Assembly: GCA_027487555.1 (NCBI GenBank)
Contig: JAIYDI010000003.1
Coordinates: 1-54,284 of the forward strand
Direction of reading: 5' to 3'
Length of the DNA: 54,284 bases
From: Hyphomicrobiales bacterium
GTDB taxonomy: Bacteria; Pseudomonadota; Alphaproteobacteria; Rhizobiales; Devosiaceae
The notes under the pieces are model-generated. The model saw only the letters and a list, made by a program, of their open reading frames with translations, was not told the origin of the DNA and searched no databases. The translations under genes and the position numbers were made by a program. Positions 1 through 9,709 of this stretch are shown one piece after another (positions within the stretch are counted from its first letter, which is position 1; every line of letters begins with the position of its first letter).

Positions 1-360
1 ACCTCCTCAATCGCTCTTGTTGCCTCGATCCTCGTTGCGCTCGCCGCTCCGACCGTTGCGTCGGCGGCTGACCCGGACAGCATCTCGAGCTTCGATGAAA
101 ACCACTACATCGCCGCCCTGCAGAGCAAGGGCATCGACGCCGTGTCGGTCGACGAGAACTGGAACGGCAAGCTGCGCGTGACGGTGGCGGACGCTTCGGG
201 CAATCAGTCGTTCGAATATGTCTACGCAGACACCCTGCTGCCGGTCGGCGCCGTTCAGGCACCCGAGACCCGCGTGCTCTCCAGGGTCGATACCGGCCTC
301 AAGACCTCCGCGACGCTGGCCCACGAAGGCTCGCTCCTCGAAGACCACTTCTTCGACTGA
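1..360 (+). CDS. Secreted small protein, 5' end cut by window
   Basis: The frame is open from base 1 to the TGA at 358-360, giving 119 visible residues; the true start lies upstream of the window. The first 23 or so residues are hydrophobic and end in a small-residue stretch (ASAAD), which looks like the end of a signal peptide. The mature part has a short helix (ENHYIAALQSKGID) and then strand-like segments with the motif VDENWNGKLRVTV, reminiscent of PepSY-type periplasmic domains, but the match is too weak to name. An internal GTG at 142 could be mistaken for the start, but the signal peptide upstream shows the longer frame is real. Function unknown. Confidence 0.7.
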   Translation, partial: TSSIALVASILVALAAPTVASAADPDSISSFDENHYIAALQSKGIDAVSVDENWNGKLRVTVADASGNQSFEYVYADTLLPVGAVQAPETRVLSRVDTGLKTSATLAHEGSLLEDHFFD

Positions 361-712
361 TCGGTGTAGAGCCGAATAGAATTTGTCGCACAGCTCCGAG
401 CCTGATGGTTCTGCTGCACGGCAAGTCCCGGCCAGGCGGATCGTCCCTTCCGCCCGGGCCCTCCGCGATCGGCGTTGGCCGGTCGCGGAGTCCGAGACAG
501 ACCGGTTCCGGAGATTGTCCCTCCATATCTGGAACCGGTTCTTGGGATAGACGTGCCTTCCCATGCATTGCGGCATCTGCTGACAGACGCCGCCCTTTGG
601 TTGCTGCCCTTCCCAAACTGCAGCACCGCACCCAATGGAGCCGTTCCGCGATCCCCTCCCGTCGCGAACGGCTTCAGTGCCTTGTGGATGACCTCGATGC
701 GCCCTGTCGGAC
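361..712. other. Intergenic region, no gene seen
   Basis: About 350 bases lie between the secreted protein and the 3' end of the ROK gene. Short frames here are overlapping shadows with no recognisable protein. The only structure noticed is a 9-base perfect inverted repeat, ACCGGTTCC at 501-509 and GGAACCGGT at 531-539. It has no T-run, so it is not an obvious terminator; it could be an operator. Confidence 0.5.
501..539. repeat. Inverted repeat ACCGGTTCC / GGAACCGGT
   Basis: Two 9-base arms pair perfectly across a 21-base spacer. The ACCGGT core recurs at 715-720 and 9550-9555, close to genes of the sugar locus. It may be a regulator site or a transcript-end hairpin; the sequence does not decide between them. 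Confidence 0.4.
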
Positions 713-1954
713 CTACCGGTCGAATGGCCGCTGATCCTGTGTCAGCTGCCTGATATAGAGATGTCGAAAGTTCGGGCTCGTGTTCACGAAGATAGACAGC
801 AGCGCTGCGCCGCGCACCGCGGCGTCCGCGCTCAGCTCCGCCGGCACCAGCCGTGCCTTGCTTCGGTCGCGCCGCGCCGCGGGTGTCGGCCTGAGCGGAT
901 AGGCGAGGTCGACCAGCGTCTGGACGATCTGCTGGGGCAGGGCGCCGCCCACCGCGATGAACTCCGGATCGAACAGCACTTCGAACACCGCCGTTGCATC
1001 GCGCAGCGTATCGGCCGCGGCCCGCAGCCACTCCATCAGCTTCTGGTCGCGCACAGCATAGAGATTGGCGAGCGTCGCGCTGTCGAGTACCCCATCCTCC
1101 ATGCCGCAGGCGCGCGCCAACGCAGGAACCGACAGAATATCGGCGGTCCTCAACTCTGGCCAAACAGGCGATCCGTCGAGGCCGAACACCGGCAGCAGGC
1201 CCATTTCGCCGGCATTGCCGAAGGCACCCTTGTAGGGCGCGCCATCAATGATCAGTCCGGCGCCTGTGCCTTGGCCGACATAGAAATAGACGAAGCTACT
1301 CTGCCCGGCGTCGCCGCGATGGTAGCGCTCCCCGATGGCGGCGGCAGTAGCATCGTTCTCCACCAGCACCGGCAGGCTTGTCAGCGCTTGCAACTCCTCT
1401 GCGAAGCCGAAGTCACGCCATGCCTCCCAATGCGGCATTGAGAAATCGAAATCATAGACCTTTGAGCCGAACGTCGGCAGAACCAGGCCAAGCCCCCAAA
1501 CCCGGTTTCGCGGCACATCGGCCTCGGCGAGGGCGAGGTCAATCTCTGCCGCCACGCGCTTCAGCGTCTCGGCTGGTTGCCGCGTGTCAAACCCCACCTC
1601 TCGCCGCGCCAGCACAGCACGCTTCAGGTCCGACACGACCACGAGGCAGGTATTGCGGTCGAGATGCACGCCGATCGAAAACCCACCGCGCGCATTGGGC
1701 TCGAGATAGATCTGCGGCTGGCCGCGCAGTCCGCTCGAGCGGCCGGCCTCGCTGATCAGCCCCTGGTCGAGCAACTCGCGCGTGATCGCCGAAATCGTCT
1801 GCGGCTTGAGCCCGATGATCCCGCCGAGCTCCACCCTGCTGATCGGTCCACGCTGGCAGATGGCCTCGAATACCAGCCGTCGGTTAGAAATGCGCGCGTC
1901 TTCCGCTCGGCGAGGTTCGATGACAACCTGGGCTTTCGCCGCTTTCTCGTCCAA
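713..1954 (-). CDS. ROK-family transcriptional repressor
   Basis: This 413-residue protein has the ROK repressor plan: a winged helix-turn-helix at about residues 25-75 (GPISRVELGGIIGLKPQTIS) followed by a sugar-kinase-like fold with the segments VENDATAAAIGE and GQGTGAGLIIDG. Such proteins bind a sugar and release DNA. The usual ROK zinc cluster (CxCGxxGC, after GNAGE) is absent: the region after GNAGEMGLLPVFG contains no cysteine, so the protein is probably a regulator rather than a sugar kinase. It lies 59 bases downstream of the isomerase gene on the same strand and probably shares its transcript. By position it is the best candidate regulator of the GH2, ABC and GH38 genes. Confidence 0.88.
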   Translation of the reverse strand: MDEKAAKAQVVIEPRRAEDARISNRRLVFEAICQRGPISRVELGGIIGLKPQTISAITRELLDQGLISEAGRSSGLRGQPQIYLEPNARGGFSIGVHLDRNTCLVVVSDLKRAVLARREVGFDTRQPAETLKRVAAEIDLALAEADVPRNRVWGLGLVLPTFGSKVYDFDFSMPHWEAWRDFGFAEELQALTSLPVLVENDATAAAIGERYHRGDAGQSSFVYFYVGQGTGAGLIIDGAPYKGAFGNAGEMGLLPVFGLDGSPVWPELRTADILSVPALARACGMEDGVLDSATLANLYAVRDQKLMEWLRAAADTLRDATAVFEVLFDPEFIAVGGALPQQIVQTLVDLAYPLRPTPAARRDRSKARLVPAELSADAAVRGAALLSIFVNTSPNFRHLYIRQLTQDQRPFDR

Positions 1955-2013
1955 CCTTAATTCCCCCCATGGCCTTGGCAGGCGCCGTCACTCGCTGGCC
2001 GAACAGTCCCGCG

Positions 2014-2883
2014 TCAGAGGCCCAGCATATGCAGTGCTGCGCGGTTACGCTTCGCGATCGGAAACGGCTTGTCCGGCGCACAGGGATACATGTCCTGCTC
2101 ATACACCGCATAGCCGTTGAAACCACGCTCGCGCAAAAGCTGCACCACCTTGGCGAAATCGACCATGCCATGATCGAGCTCGCACATCACGCCATTCTGG
2201 AACGCGGTGATGTAGTCGGTGCCGTCGGCGTTGACGCGGGCCAGCATGTCGCCGTCGACATTCTTGAAATGATAGTACGGTATGCGGTCCGCATGCCGCT
2301 GCATGAACGCCACTGCATCGGCGCCGGTATAGGCATGGTGGCCGAAATCGAAGCACAGCCCGACGAGTTCGGCCGGCGTCTCGGCCAGCAGCCGCTCGAC
2401 TTCAGCTTCTGTCTCCACGCCCGAGCCCACATGCGGGTGAAAGGTGAACCCTAGGCCCCATTGCGCGGTGACGTAGCGCGCGGCTTCGATGGTGTTGTCG
2501 ACCAGCAATCGCCAGCGCTCTTCGCTCAGCGCCCGCACTTCGCCGGGGCCCGGCAGCCCGCAATCATCCATCACCACCACCCAATGGGCGCCCATCGCCC
2601 TGAGCAGCCCGCAGGTCTGCTTGAGCCGCGGCAATAGGGTGTCGAGTGCATCGGGAACCGCCAATGCATGGACGAGGGCGGACCCGCAGATGCTGAGCCC
2701 GCGCGGATCGAGTTCCGCCTTCAGCCGCACCGGGTCTGTCGGCAGATATCCCCATGGGCCCGTCTCGGTCGCAGTGAACCCCGCGTCCCGCACCTCGTCG
2801 AGGTAGCGCTCCCAACCGATCTGCCGCGGGTCGTCCGCGTACCACACACCCCAGGCGTCGGGTGCCGTCGCAAGCTGGATCAT
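2014..2883 (-). CDS. Sugar phosphate isomerase/epimerase-like TIM barrel
   Basis: This 289-residue protein has the xylose-isomerase-like TIM-barrel pattern of the IolE/sugar epimerase group. Candidate metal ligands are seen in FHPHVGSG, LCFDFGHHAYTG and YYHFKNVDG, with a final glutamate in YAVYEQDMYP. Members bind a divalent metal and isomerise, epimerise or dehydrate sugars or inositols; the substrate here cannot be told. The start at 2883 is chosen over an upstream one because AAGGA precedes it at a fitting distance. It is the first gene of a minus-strand pair with the ROK regulator and is divergent from the GH2 gene, so it probably processes the sugar released by that locus. Confidence 0.82.
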   Translation of the reverse strand: MIQLATAPDAWGVWYADDPRQIGWERYLDEVRDAGFTATETGPWGYLPTDPVRLKAELDPRGLSICGSALVHALAVPDALDTLLPRLKQTCGLLRAMGAHWVVVMDDCGLPGPGEVRALSEERWRLLVDNTIEAARYVTAQWGLGFTFHPHVGSGVETEAEVERLLAETPAELVGLCFDFGHHAYTGADAVAFMQRHADRIPYYHFKNVDGDMLARVNADGTDYITAFQNGVMCELDHGMVDFAKVVQLLRERGFNGYAVYEQDMYPCAPDKPFPIAKRNRAALHMLGL

Positions 2884-3135
2884 GAGCCAGGATCCTTGTA
2901 CCAAATTAAATCATCACACCATGCATTATTACATGGCCTGCGTCCATGTGCATGGCGGGCTTGAATTACACGCAATTTCAGCTGCTTCAAATGAACCAAC
3001 GCGCTGAAAGACGTCAAGAACCAGCAGTGCGCCTCATAACCGCGCGTCGGGTGGCCTTGATAAAACATAGATTATGAAATTAAATGATCGACGCGGTGCT
3101 TGTGCCGCGACTGCCTTTCAGCCCTGGACCCTGCC
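2884..3135. promoter_or_regulatory. Divergent promoter region with AAATTAAAT repeats
   Basis: The 252 bases between the isomerase and GH2 genes must hold both promoters. AAATTAAAT occurs at 2903-2911 and again at 3077-3085, each just upstream of one of the two genes, and is followed by CAT or GAT. The stretch is far richer in A+T than its surroundings. The repeats are plausible ROK operators, but no -35/-10 pair could be fixed with confidence. Confidence 0.4.
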
Positions 3136-5334
3136 ATGCGATCAACCTTGCCCTTCAATCATGGCTGGAGCTTTGAAGGCCGCGAGCCGGTGACACTGCC
3201 ACACACAGCAGTCGAGCTGCCCTTTTCGCATTTCGACGAGGCGGTCTACCAGCGCCCGTTCACCTACACCAAGCACTTCACCTTCGATCCGTCGTGGCAG
3301 GGCCGCGAGATCTCGGTCGTCTTCGATGGCGTCATGGCCGATGCCCGCGTCACCCTCAACGGTCATCCCGTCGCCGCGCATCCCGATGGCTATACGCCGT
3401 TCGAGGCGCGGCTGACGCCCCACCTGCTGCTCGGCGAAAACGAGCTGGTCGTCATGCTGGATGGCAGCGAGAACCCGAATATCCCGCCCTTCGGCGCACT
3501 GGTTGACTATCTCACCTATGCCGGCATCTATCGCGACGTCTGGCTGCGGGTGACCGCGCCTGTGCATATCGCCAGTGTCAAGGTCGAGACGCCTGACCCG
3601 CTTGCAACCGACAAGCAGGTTGTCGCCAAGGTCGAAATCGCCGATCCCGCGGACAGGGGGATTCCCGGAACCCTGCATGGTGAGGTCACTGATGCTGCCG
3701 GGCAGGTGGTCGCCACGACGGAAGCCAGGGTCACCGGCCCAACGGCCGAACTCTTCTTCTCCGGCCTCGAGGGCATCCGCCTCTGGGAACTCGACAGTCC
3801 GGCGCTCTATACCCTCACTGTCACGCTCGAAACCGCCGCCGGTAAGGACAGCCAGTCGTCCCGCTTTGGCTTCCGCGCGGCCCGCTTCGAGCCTGATGGC
3901 TTCTATCTCAACGGGCGGAAGCTCAAGCTGATCGGACTCAACCGCCACCAGTCCTTCCCCTATGCGGGCTATGCACTTGGCCGCGCCGCGCAGGAGCGCG
4001 ATGCCGAAATCCTGAAGCGCGATCTCGGGCTCAACATGGTCCGCACCTCGCACTACCCGCAATCGCCCTGGTTCCTCGATCGCTGCGACGAATTGGGGCT
4101 CCTGGTCTTCGAGGAAATCCCCGGCTGGCAGCATATCGGCGACACGGACTGGCAGCGGGAATCCGTCGAGAATGTCCGCCGCATGATCCGGCGCGACTGG
4201 AACCACCCGTCCATCGTCATCTGGGGCGTTCGCATCAACGAGTCCCACGACGCACACGAGTTTTACGCCGAAACCAACCGCGTTGCCCGTGAACTCGACC
4301 GCACCCGCCAGACTGGCGGCGTCCGCTGCTACACCGATAGTGAGTTGCTCGAAGACGTCTACGCCATGAACGATTTCATCCTCGGTTCCGAGGAGCGCGG
4401 CGGAAACCGGCCGCGTACCGCGCTGCGCCCGCGCGCTGAGGTCACCGGGATCTCCCATCCAGTGCCCTATCTCGTCACCGAGTATAGCGGCCACATGTTC
4501 CCCACCAAGGTCAGCGATCAGGAACAGCGGCAGATCGAGCACGTGACCCGCCATCTCGATGTGCTGGACGCGGCCTACGGCGATCCGGAAGTGACCGGCG
4601 TGCTCGGCTGGTGCGCCTTTGATTACAATACCCACAAGGACTTCGGCTCGGGCGACCACATCTGCCACCACGGCGTGATGGATATGTTCCGCGAGCCAAA
4701 ATTCGCGGCCTTCGCCTATTCCAGCCAACGTGACCCGGCCCAAGCCATCGTCATGAAGCCGGTCACGCTGTGGGCCAATGGCGAGCGCAATATCGGCGGC
4801 GTGCTGCCGCTGATGGTGCTCACCAATTGCGACGAGATCGAACTCCGCTATGGCGACCATCCGCCCAAGCGGCTCGGACCCGACCACGTACGCTTCCCGC
4901 ATCTGCCGCATCCGCCGGTGATCTTCGACAGCCGGCACTTCACCGAGGGCGAGCTTGGCATCTGGGGCGATGCCTGGGTCGATGGTGTCATCAGTGGCTA
5001 TTGGAACGGCGAGAAGGTCGCCGAGCATATCCTGCTGGCCAATCCTGTCGCGACGGCGCTCAGCGTCGTGCCCGACGCGACACAGATCGGCGCCAGTGAT
5101 AGCCTCCGAGTGGTGATCACCGCCCGCGATCAGGCCGGCAATCCGCTGGCGCATTTCTCGGAGCCCGTGGCGATCAGCGTCACCGGCCCGGCGCATCGCC
5201 TTGGGCCGCGTCTCGTGTCGCTCCGCGCCGGCAAGACCGGCTTCTGGCTCACCGCCACCGGGGCCGGTGAGATCATCGTCACGGTGGAAAGCGAGCGGCT
5301 CGGTACTGTTAGCGGGGCGGTGCGGGCGGTTTAG
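3136..5334 (+). CDS. Glycoside hydrolase family 2 (beta-galactosidase/glucuronidase type)
   Basis: The 732-residue protein has the GH2 order: sugar-binding jelly roll (about 1-150), immunoglobulin-like sandwich (about 155-245), TIM barrel (about 250-545) and a C-terminal beta domain. The acid/base glutamate is E369 in NHPSIVIWGVRINES and the nucleophile is E449 in LVTEYSGH. It has no signal peptide, so it should act in the cytoplasm on imported oligosaccharide. The start at 3136 (MRSTLPFNHGW) aligns with the family start; the frame is open 36 bases further upstream. Whether the substrate is a galactoside, glucuronide or mannoside cannot be read from sequence alone. It is divergent from the isomerase-ROK pair. 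Confidence 0.9.
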   Translation: MRSTLPFNHGWSFEGREPVTLPHTAVELPFSHFDEAVYQRPFTYTKHFTFDPSWQGREISVVFDGVMADARVTLNGHPVAAHPDGYTPFEARLTPHLLLGENELVVMLDGSENPNIPPFGALVDYLTYAGIYRDVWLRVTAPVHIASVKVETPDPLATDKQVVAKVEIADPADRGIPGTLHGEVTDAAGQVVATTEARVTGPTAELFFSGLEGIRLWELDSPALYTLTVTLETAAGKDSQSSRFGFRAARFEPDGFYLNGRKLKLIGLNRHQSFPYAGYALGRAAQERDAEILKRDLGLNMVRTSHYPQSPWFLDRCDELGLLVFEEIPGWQHIGDTDWQRESVENVRRMIRRDWNHPSIVIWGVRINESHDAHEFYAETNRVARELDRTRQTGGVRCYTDSELLEDVYAMNDFILGSEERGGNRPRTALRPRAEVTGISHPVPYLVTEYSGHMFPTKVSDQEQRQIEHVTRHLDVLDAAYGDPEVTGVLGWCAFDYNTHKDFGSGDHICHHGVMDMFREPKFAAFAYSSQRDPAQAIVMKPVTLWANGERNIGGVLPLMVLTNCDEIELRYGDHPPKRLGPDHVRFPHLPHPPVIFDSRHFTEGELGIWGDAWVDGVISGYWNGEKVAEHILLANPVATALSVVPDATQIGASDSLRVVITARDQAGNPLAHFSEPVAISVTGPAHRLGPRLVSLRAGKTGFWLTATGAGEIIVTVESERLGTVSGAVRAV

Positions 5335-5433
5335 AGCGCTTCCAGGAATAGTGACAACAGTTTTCCGGTTCGGAAGCGCGACAAAATAAGGACCTGGATC
5401 ATTTCAGCGTTTCAATTGAAACGTGAAATGATC
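5335..5433. repeat. Intergenic repeat-like element with strong hairpin
   Basis: The short gap between two convergent genes contains a near-perfect palindrome at 5397-5433: GATCATTTCA, one unpaired base, CGTTTC, a central AATT, then the complement ending at GATC. It is preceded by a stretch (from about 5336) that resembles, from memory, dispersed intergenic repeats of Rhizobiales genomes. It could also serve as a bidirectional transcription end. Copy number cannot be tested in this window. Confidence 0.45.
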
Positions 5434-5450
5434 TACCCGCGCCGCAAACC

Positions 5451-6482
<1,032 letters not shown>

Positions 6483-6518
6483 GTAACAACTTTCCGAACT
6501 GCGAAGTATTGAGGCGCA

Positions 6519-7334
6519 TCACGCGCCGAGCCCCTTGGCGAAACTGTCAGATCCCATGACGCGGCGCGCGAGCAGCAACGCCACCAGCGATGGCACCCAA
6601 AGCGCCACAGACAGCACCGCGCCATACTGCACGACGAGCTGGTTGTTGATCATCGACATCATCATCAGCGGCATGGTCTGTACCCGAGGCGCACCCACGA
6701 GCCATGCGCCTTCCGTCTCGTAGAAGGTCCATACGAAAGTCATCAGCAGCGCTGCGCCGATCGCCGGAAGCGCCTGCGGCAGCGTCACATGCCAGAACAC
6801 CTGCAGCGGCGTCGCGCCCACATCGGCGGCGGCCTCTTCCATATTGCGGCTGACGCCCTGGAACGCCGCGGTCGGCAGCCAGATCATCAACAGGATGGTG
6901 TTGAGCAGCTGGATGATGATCACCCCGGCCCAGGTGCCCACGAGGTTCAGGCTCAGAAACAGCACCGCAATCGAGATGATGAGCGCAAAGCGCGGAAACG
7001 CGTTGCCCATCAGAAAGCTCATCATGAACAGCTGCTTTCCGGGGAAATCCATGCGCGCGAAGGCATAGGCGGCTGGCAGGCAGATCAGCGCGGAGAGCCC
7101 CGTCACGATCGCGGAGAGCTGGATCGAGGTGAAGAATGCCGCCCAGACATCACCCCGCTCCAATACCTTGAACCAGTATTTCAGCCCCCACTTGGTCGGC
7201 AGGATCGAGGGGTAAAACCACTGCTCCGTGAACGCCCAGATGAACACAGTGAGGATCGGCAAGAGCACAAAGAATATGAGGAAAATGGCGAGGACATAGC
7301 CCGGCCAGTCGAGCCGTTTGATCCATCCGGTCAT
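6519..7334 (-). CDS. ABC transporter permease (PotC-like)
   Basis: A 271-residue inner-membrane protein with about six hydrophobic helices and the EAA loop typical of importer permeases, seen as MEEAAADVGATPLQVFWHV. The frame is open far upstream, but the start at 7334 is chosen because it overlaps the stop of the preceding permease (ATGA), as is usual in translationally coupled pairs. Its size and C-terminal position match PotC-type partners. It forms the channel with the upstream permease, and its EAA loop docks on the ATPase. Confidence 0.9.
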   Translation of the reverse strand: MTGWIKRLDWPGYVLAIFLIFFVLLPILTVFIWAFTEQWFYPSILPTKWGLKYWFKVLERGDVWAAFFTSIQLSAIVTGLSALICLPAAYAFARMDFPGKQLFMMSFLMGNAFPRFALIISIAVLFLSLNLVGTWAGVIIIQLLNTILLMIWLPTAAFQGVSRNMEEAAADVGATPLQVFWHVTLPQALPAIGAALLMTFVWTFYETEGAWLVGAPRVQTMPLMMMSMINNQLVVQYGAVLSVALWVPSLVALLLARRVMGSDSFAKGLGA

Positions 7335-8227
7335 TTCACCACCTCTTGGGCGCGACGCCTGGCGATCGAGCGCACATAGGCAAGCCCGGCCAGCGAGCAG
7401 AGCGCGAACACGATCGTCGCCTGTGTTGCCGCCTGCAGCGGATCGCGCACCGACGAGAAAGTGCGCAGCATGAATGGCCCCATCATCTCGGGGGAGGTCG
7501 GCCCCAGCATGAACGGCATGAAGGCCTGCCCGAAGAGCCCGAGGAAATTGAGCGATGTCACGACCAGCAGTGAGTTCTTGATCTGCGGCAGGATGATGCT
7601 GAAGAGTATGCGCATCGGGCTCGCGCCCACATCCTCCGCGGCTTCGATCGCCGAAGTGGGGATGGCTGACATGCCGGCGGTCAGGACCAGCAGGGTGAAC
7701 GGCATCGCGTCCCACAGCATGCCGATGACCGGCCCCCATGGGGTGAGGTAGGGCGACTGGAAACCGAATATGCCGACAGCTTCGAGCAGCGTCTGCAGCA
7801 GCCCGTTCGGGCCCATATAGCGGATCAGCGCATAGACGATGATGATACCCGGCACGAACATCGGGAACAGCGCCAGCACCTGAACGAAGATGGCGAGCTT
7901 GCTCTTCGAGAACCTCAGGTAGATCGCGATCGGCAGGTTGACAGCGATCAGCATGACCATGGTCACGACCGTCGTCCACAGCGTCTGCGCAAGGTTGGCA
8001 AGGCTGTACGCGTCGGAAAAGAAGAATTGATATGTGGCGATCGAGACGCCGTAGCTGCCGTCTGGCTGCTTCACCCAGATCGTGCCGAAAATGCTCTTCA
8101 GCGCCGGGAAGAACAGGAACGAGACGATCAGCGCCACGGGGAGCGCTATGAAGAGGAGACCATAGGGCCTCCCCTTCGGGACCGCTTTGCTCGGGGTGAC
8201 GGTCGAGCCTTGCAGCGTGTCGGCCAT
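7331..8227 (-). CDS. ABC transporter permease (PotB-like)
   Basis: A 298-residue permease with about six membrane helices and the EAA loop IEAAEDVGASPMRILFSIIL. The start at 8227 (MADTLQGS) leaves 8 bases after the binding-protein stop. It overlaps the next permease by 4 bases. A short cytoplasmic N-terminus of about 30 residues comes before the first helix (YGLLFIALPVALIVSFLFF). Together these four genes make a complete importer of the PotABCD/iron-transporter layout rather than the more common CUT1 sugar layout. Confidence 0.9.
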   Translation of the reverse strand: MADTLQGSTVTPSKAVPKGRPYGLLFIALPVALIVSFLFFPALKSIFGTIWVKQPDGSYGVSIATYQFFFSDAYSLANLAQTLWTTVVTMVMLIAVNLPIAIYLRFSKSKLAIFVQVLALFPMFVPGIIIVYALIRYMGPNGLLQTLLEAVGIFGFQSPYLTPWGPVIGMLWDAMPFTLLVLTAGMSAIPTSAIEAAEDVGASPMRILFSIILPQIKNSLLVVTSLNFLGLFGQAFMPFMLGPTSPEMMGPFMLRTFSSVRDPLQAATQATIVFALCSLAGLAYVRSIARRRAQEVVK

Positions 8228-8235
8228 TGTCTGGC

Positions 8236-9390
8236 TCAGCCCTGCGTCAGGTTGGACGCGACGTTGCGGTACCAACCGTCGAACAGATGCGCTTCCCACG
8301 GGCCGGGGAAGGACGGGATCGAGGTCGCCGCGACGTTCGCGAACTTTGCCGCAAGCTCTGCCGGCATTTCCGACCAGTTGATCGCCGGGAAGCCGCCCAG
8401 GTCGGTCACAACCTTGCCCTGGATGTCGGTCGAGATCAGGAAGTCCGATAGCTTGATCGCAAGGTCTTTGTTCGCGGCCACGGTCGGCACCAGCACGGCC
8501 GAGTAGCCGCCGATGAACGCCATGTCCTGCAGCTGCGCCAGCGCGGTCGTGTCAGGCACCACGCCTTCGTTCATGGCGGTGAGTGCCATATCCGACCAGG
8601 CGATGGTCATCGAAATCGCACCCGATGCCAGCAACTGGATCGAGGGCGTGTTCCCGCCGGTATACTCGCCACCCTTGTAGAGCGAGGGGGCGATATCCTT
8701 GAGCAGCACCCAGAGCTTCTCGAACATCGGGGCGGCATAGTCGTCCGAATAGTTTTCGTTGGTGAACAACGCCTCGTTGCGTCCGGTCACTTCCTGCAGC
8801 GCACGCTCGATGAAGCAGGCGCCGCTGTCGCCGAGGTCCGGTCGCGCGTAGGCGAACTGGCCCGGGTTGGCCTTGATCCACGCCACCAGTTCCTCGAAGG
8901 TCTTGGGCGGGGTCGGCACCTTTGCGCCATTATACATCATCACGACCTGCGAGCCGCGATAGGGCAGCGACCACTTGTTGTTGATGACGGCGGGGTTGAG
9001 CTTGCCGATATTCGCAAGCCCGGTGGTGGAGAAATCCACCCAGAGCCCGGCCTCGATGGCGCCGACCGGCGAATAAGGGCCAATGGCTTCCATCATGTCG
9101 ACTTGAGGGTCGGTCTTGGTCTGCAGCGCCGCGAAGGCGCGTTCCGACAAGGCGCCCATAGCCGCGCCACCGCCACCCGAAACCAGGTTCAGAGTCACGC
9201 CTGGGTTTGCTGCTTCGAACGCCGGCTTGATCGCGGCGGCCCAGAATTCGACGACATTGGTGTCGCTGTTGAAAAAGATATCGAGTGTGCCCGGTGCTGC
9301 CTGCGCCGTGGAGCCCAGGAGCCCTGCCGTCAGTCCCCCGAAGCCAACTGCTGCACTACCCCTGAGGAAGTCTCTCCGCTTCAAATTCAC
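8236..9390 (-). CDS. Periplasmic solute-binding protein with Tat signal
   Basis: The 384-residue protein begins with a twin-arginine signal (LKRRDFLRGSAAVGFGG, cleavage expected after AQA), so it is likely exported folded. The mature part reads as a family 1 extracellular binding protein with a PotD-like order of strands (LDIFFNSDTNVVEFWAAAI; NNKWSLPYRGSQVVMMYN). The GTG start at 9390 is preferred over an ATG at 9426 because GGAGG lies six bases before it. It is the first gene of the ABC operon, divergent from the alpha-mannosidase. The ligand is unknown; the neighbours point to an oligosaccharide. Confidence 0.87.
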   Translation of the reverse strand: MNLKRRDFLRGSAAVGFGGLTAGLLGSTAQAAPGTLDIFFNSDTNVVEFWAAAIKPAFEAANPGVTLNLVSGGGGAAMGALSERAFAALQTKTDPQVDMMEAIGPYSPVGAIEAGLWVDFSTTGLANIGKLNPAVINNKWSLPYRGSQVVMMYNGAKVPTPPKTFEELVAWIKANPGQFAYARPDLGDSGACFIERALQEVTGRNEALFTNENYSDDYAAPMFEKLWVLLKDIAPSLYKGGEYTGGNTPSIQLLASGAISMTIAWSDMALTAMNEGVVPDTTALAQLQDMAFIGGYSAVLVPTVAANKDLAIKLSDFLISTDIQGKVVTDLGGFPAINWSEMPAELAAKFANVAATSIPSFPGPWEAHLFDGWYRNVASNLTQG

Positions 9391-9709
9391 AATGTGCCTC
9401 CGCTTTCCCGTTCCCTTGGACGCCATTGTCTGCCAAACGCCAGCAGAGGCATCCGAGGCAAAAGCGCCTCTTCGTCACTCATCACATAGGGCGGCCGACA
9501 TGGACTTAATCAGCTAGCGCGCATTTAATGGCAGGTGTCAAGCGGACCTACCGGTCTGAAATGGGCACCTGAATAAGGTCGGATACCGGCAAAAATCCCT
9601 GAAAACCATGGACAATCAAGGGTTACTGCCTTAATTCCGGAAAATAAAATTTATTCGGGGTCTACCGCCGTAGCGGCTGTCTGTATTCCCCAATCCGCAG
9701 GAGCAGCAC
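9391..9709. promoter_or_regulatory. Divergent control region of ABC operon and mannosidase
   Basis: This 319-base gap holds the promoters for both directions. CGGACCTACCGGTC at 9543-9556 is identical to 708-721 at the end of the ROK gene, and ACCGG recurs in the same strand sense at 9585-9589. A 13-base palindrome AATAAA-A-TTTATT lies at 9643-9655, about 55 bases before the mannosidase start. These are candidate operators; no promoter hexamers are certain. Confidence 0.4.

Noticed and set aside
3142..5196. 684-codon open frame antisense to the GH2 gene
   Set aside because: Shadow frame from codon bias; the plus strand carries the GH2 catalytic motifs.
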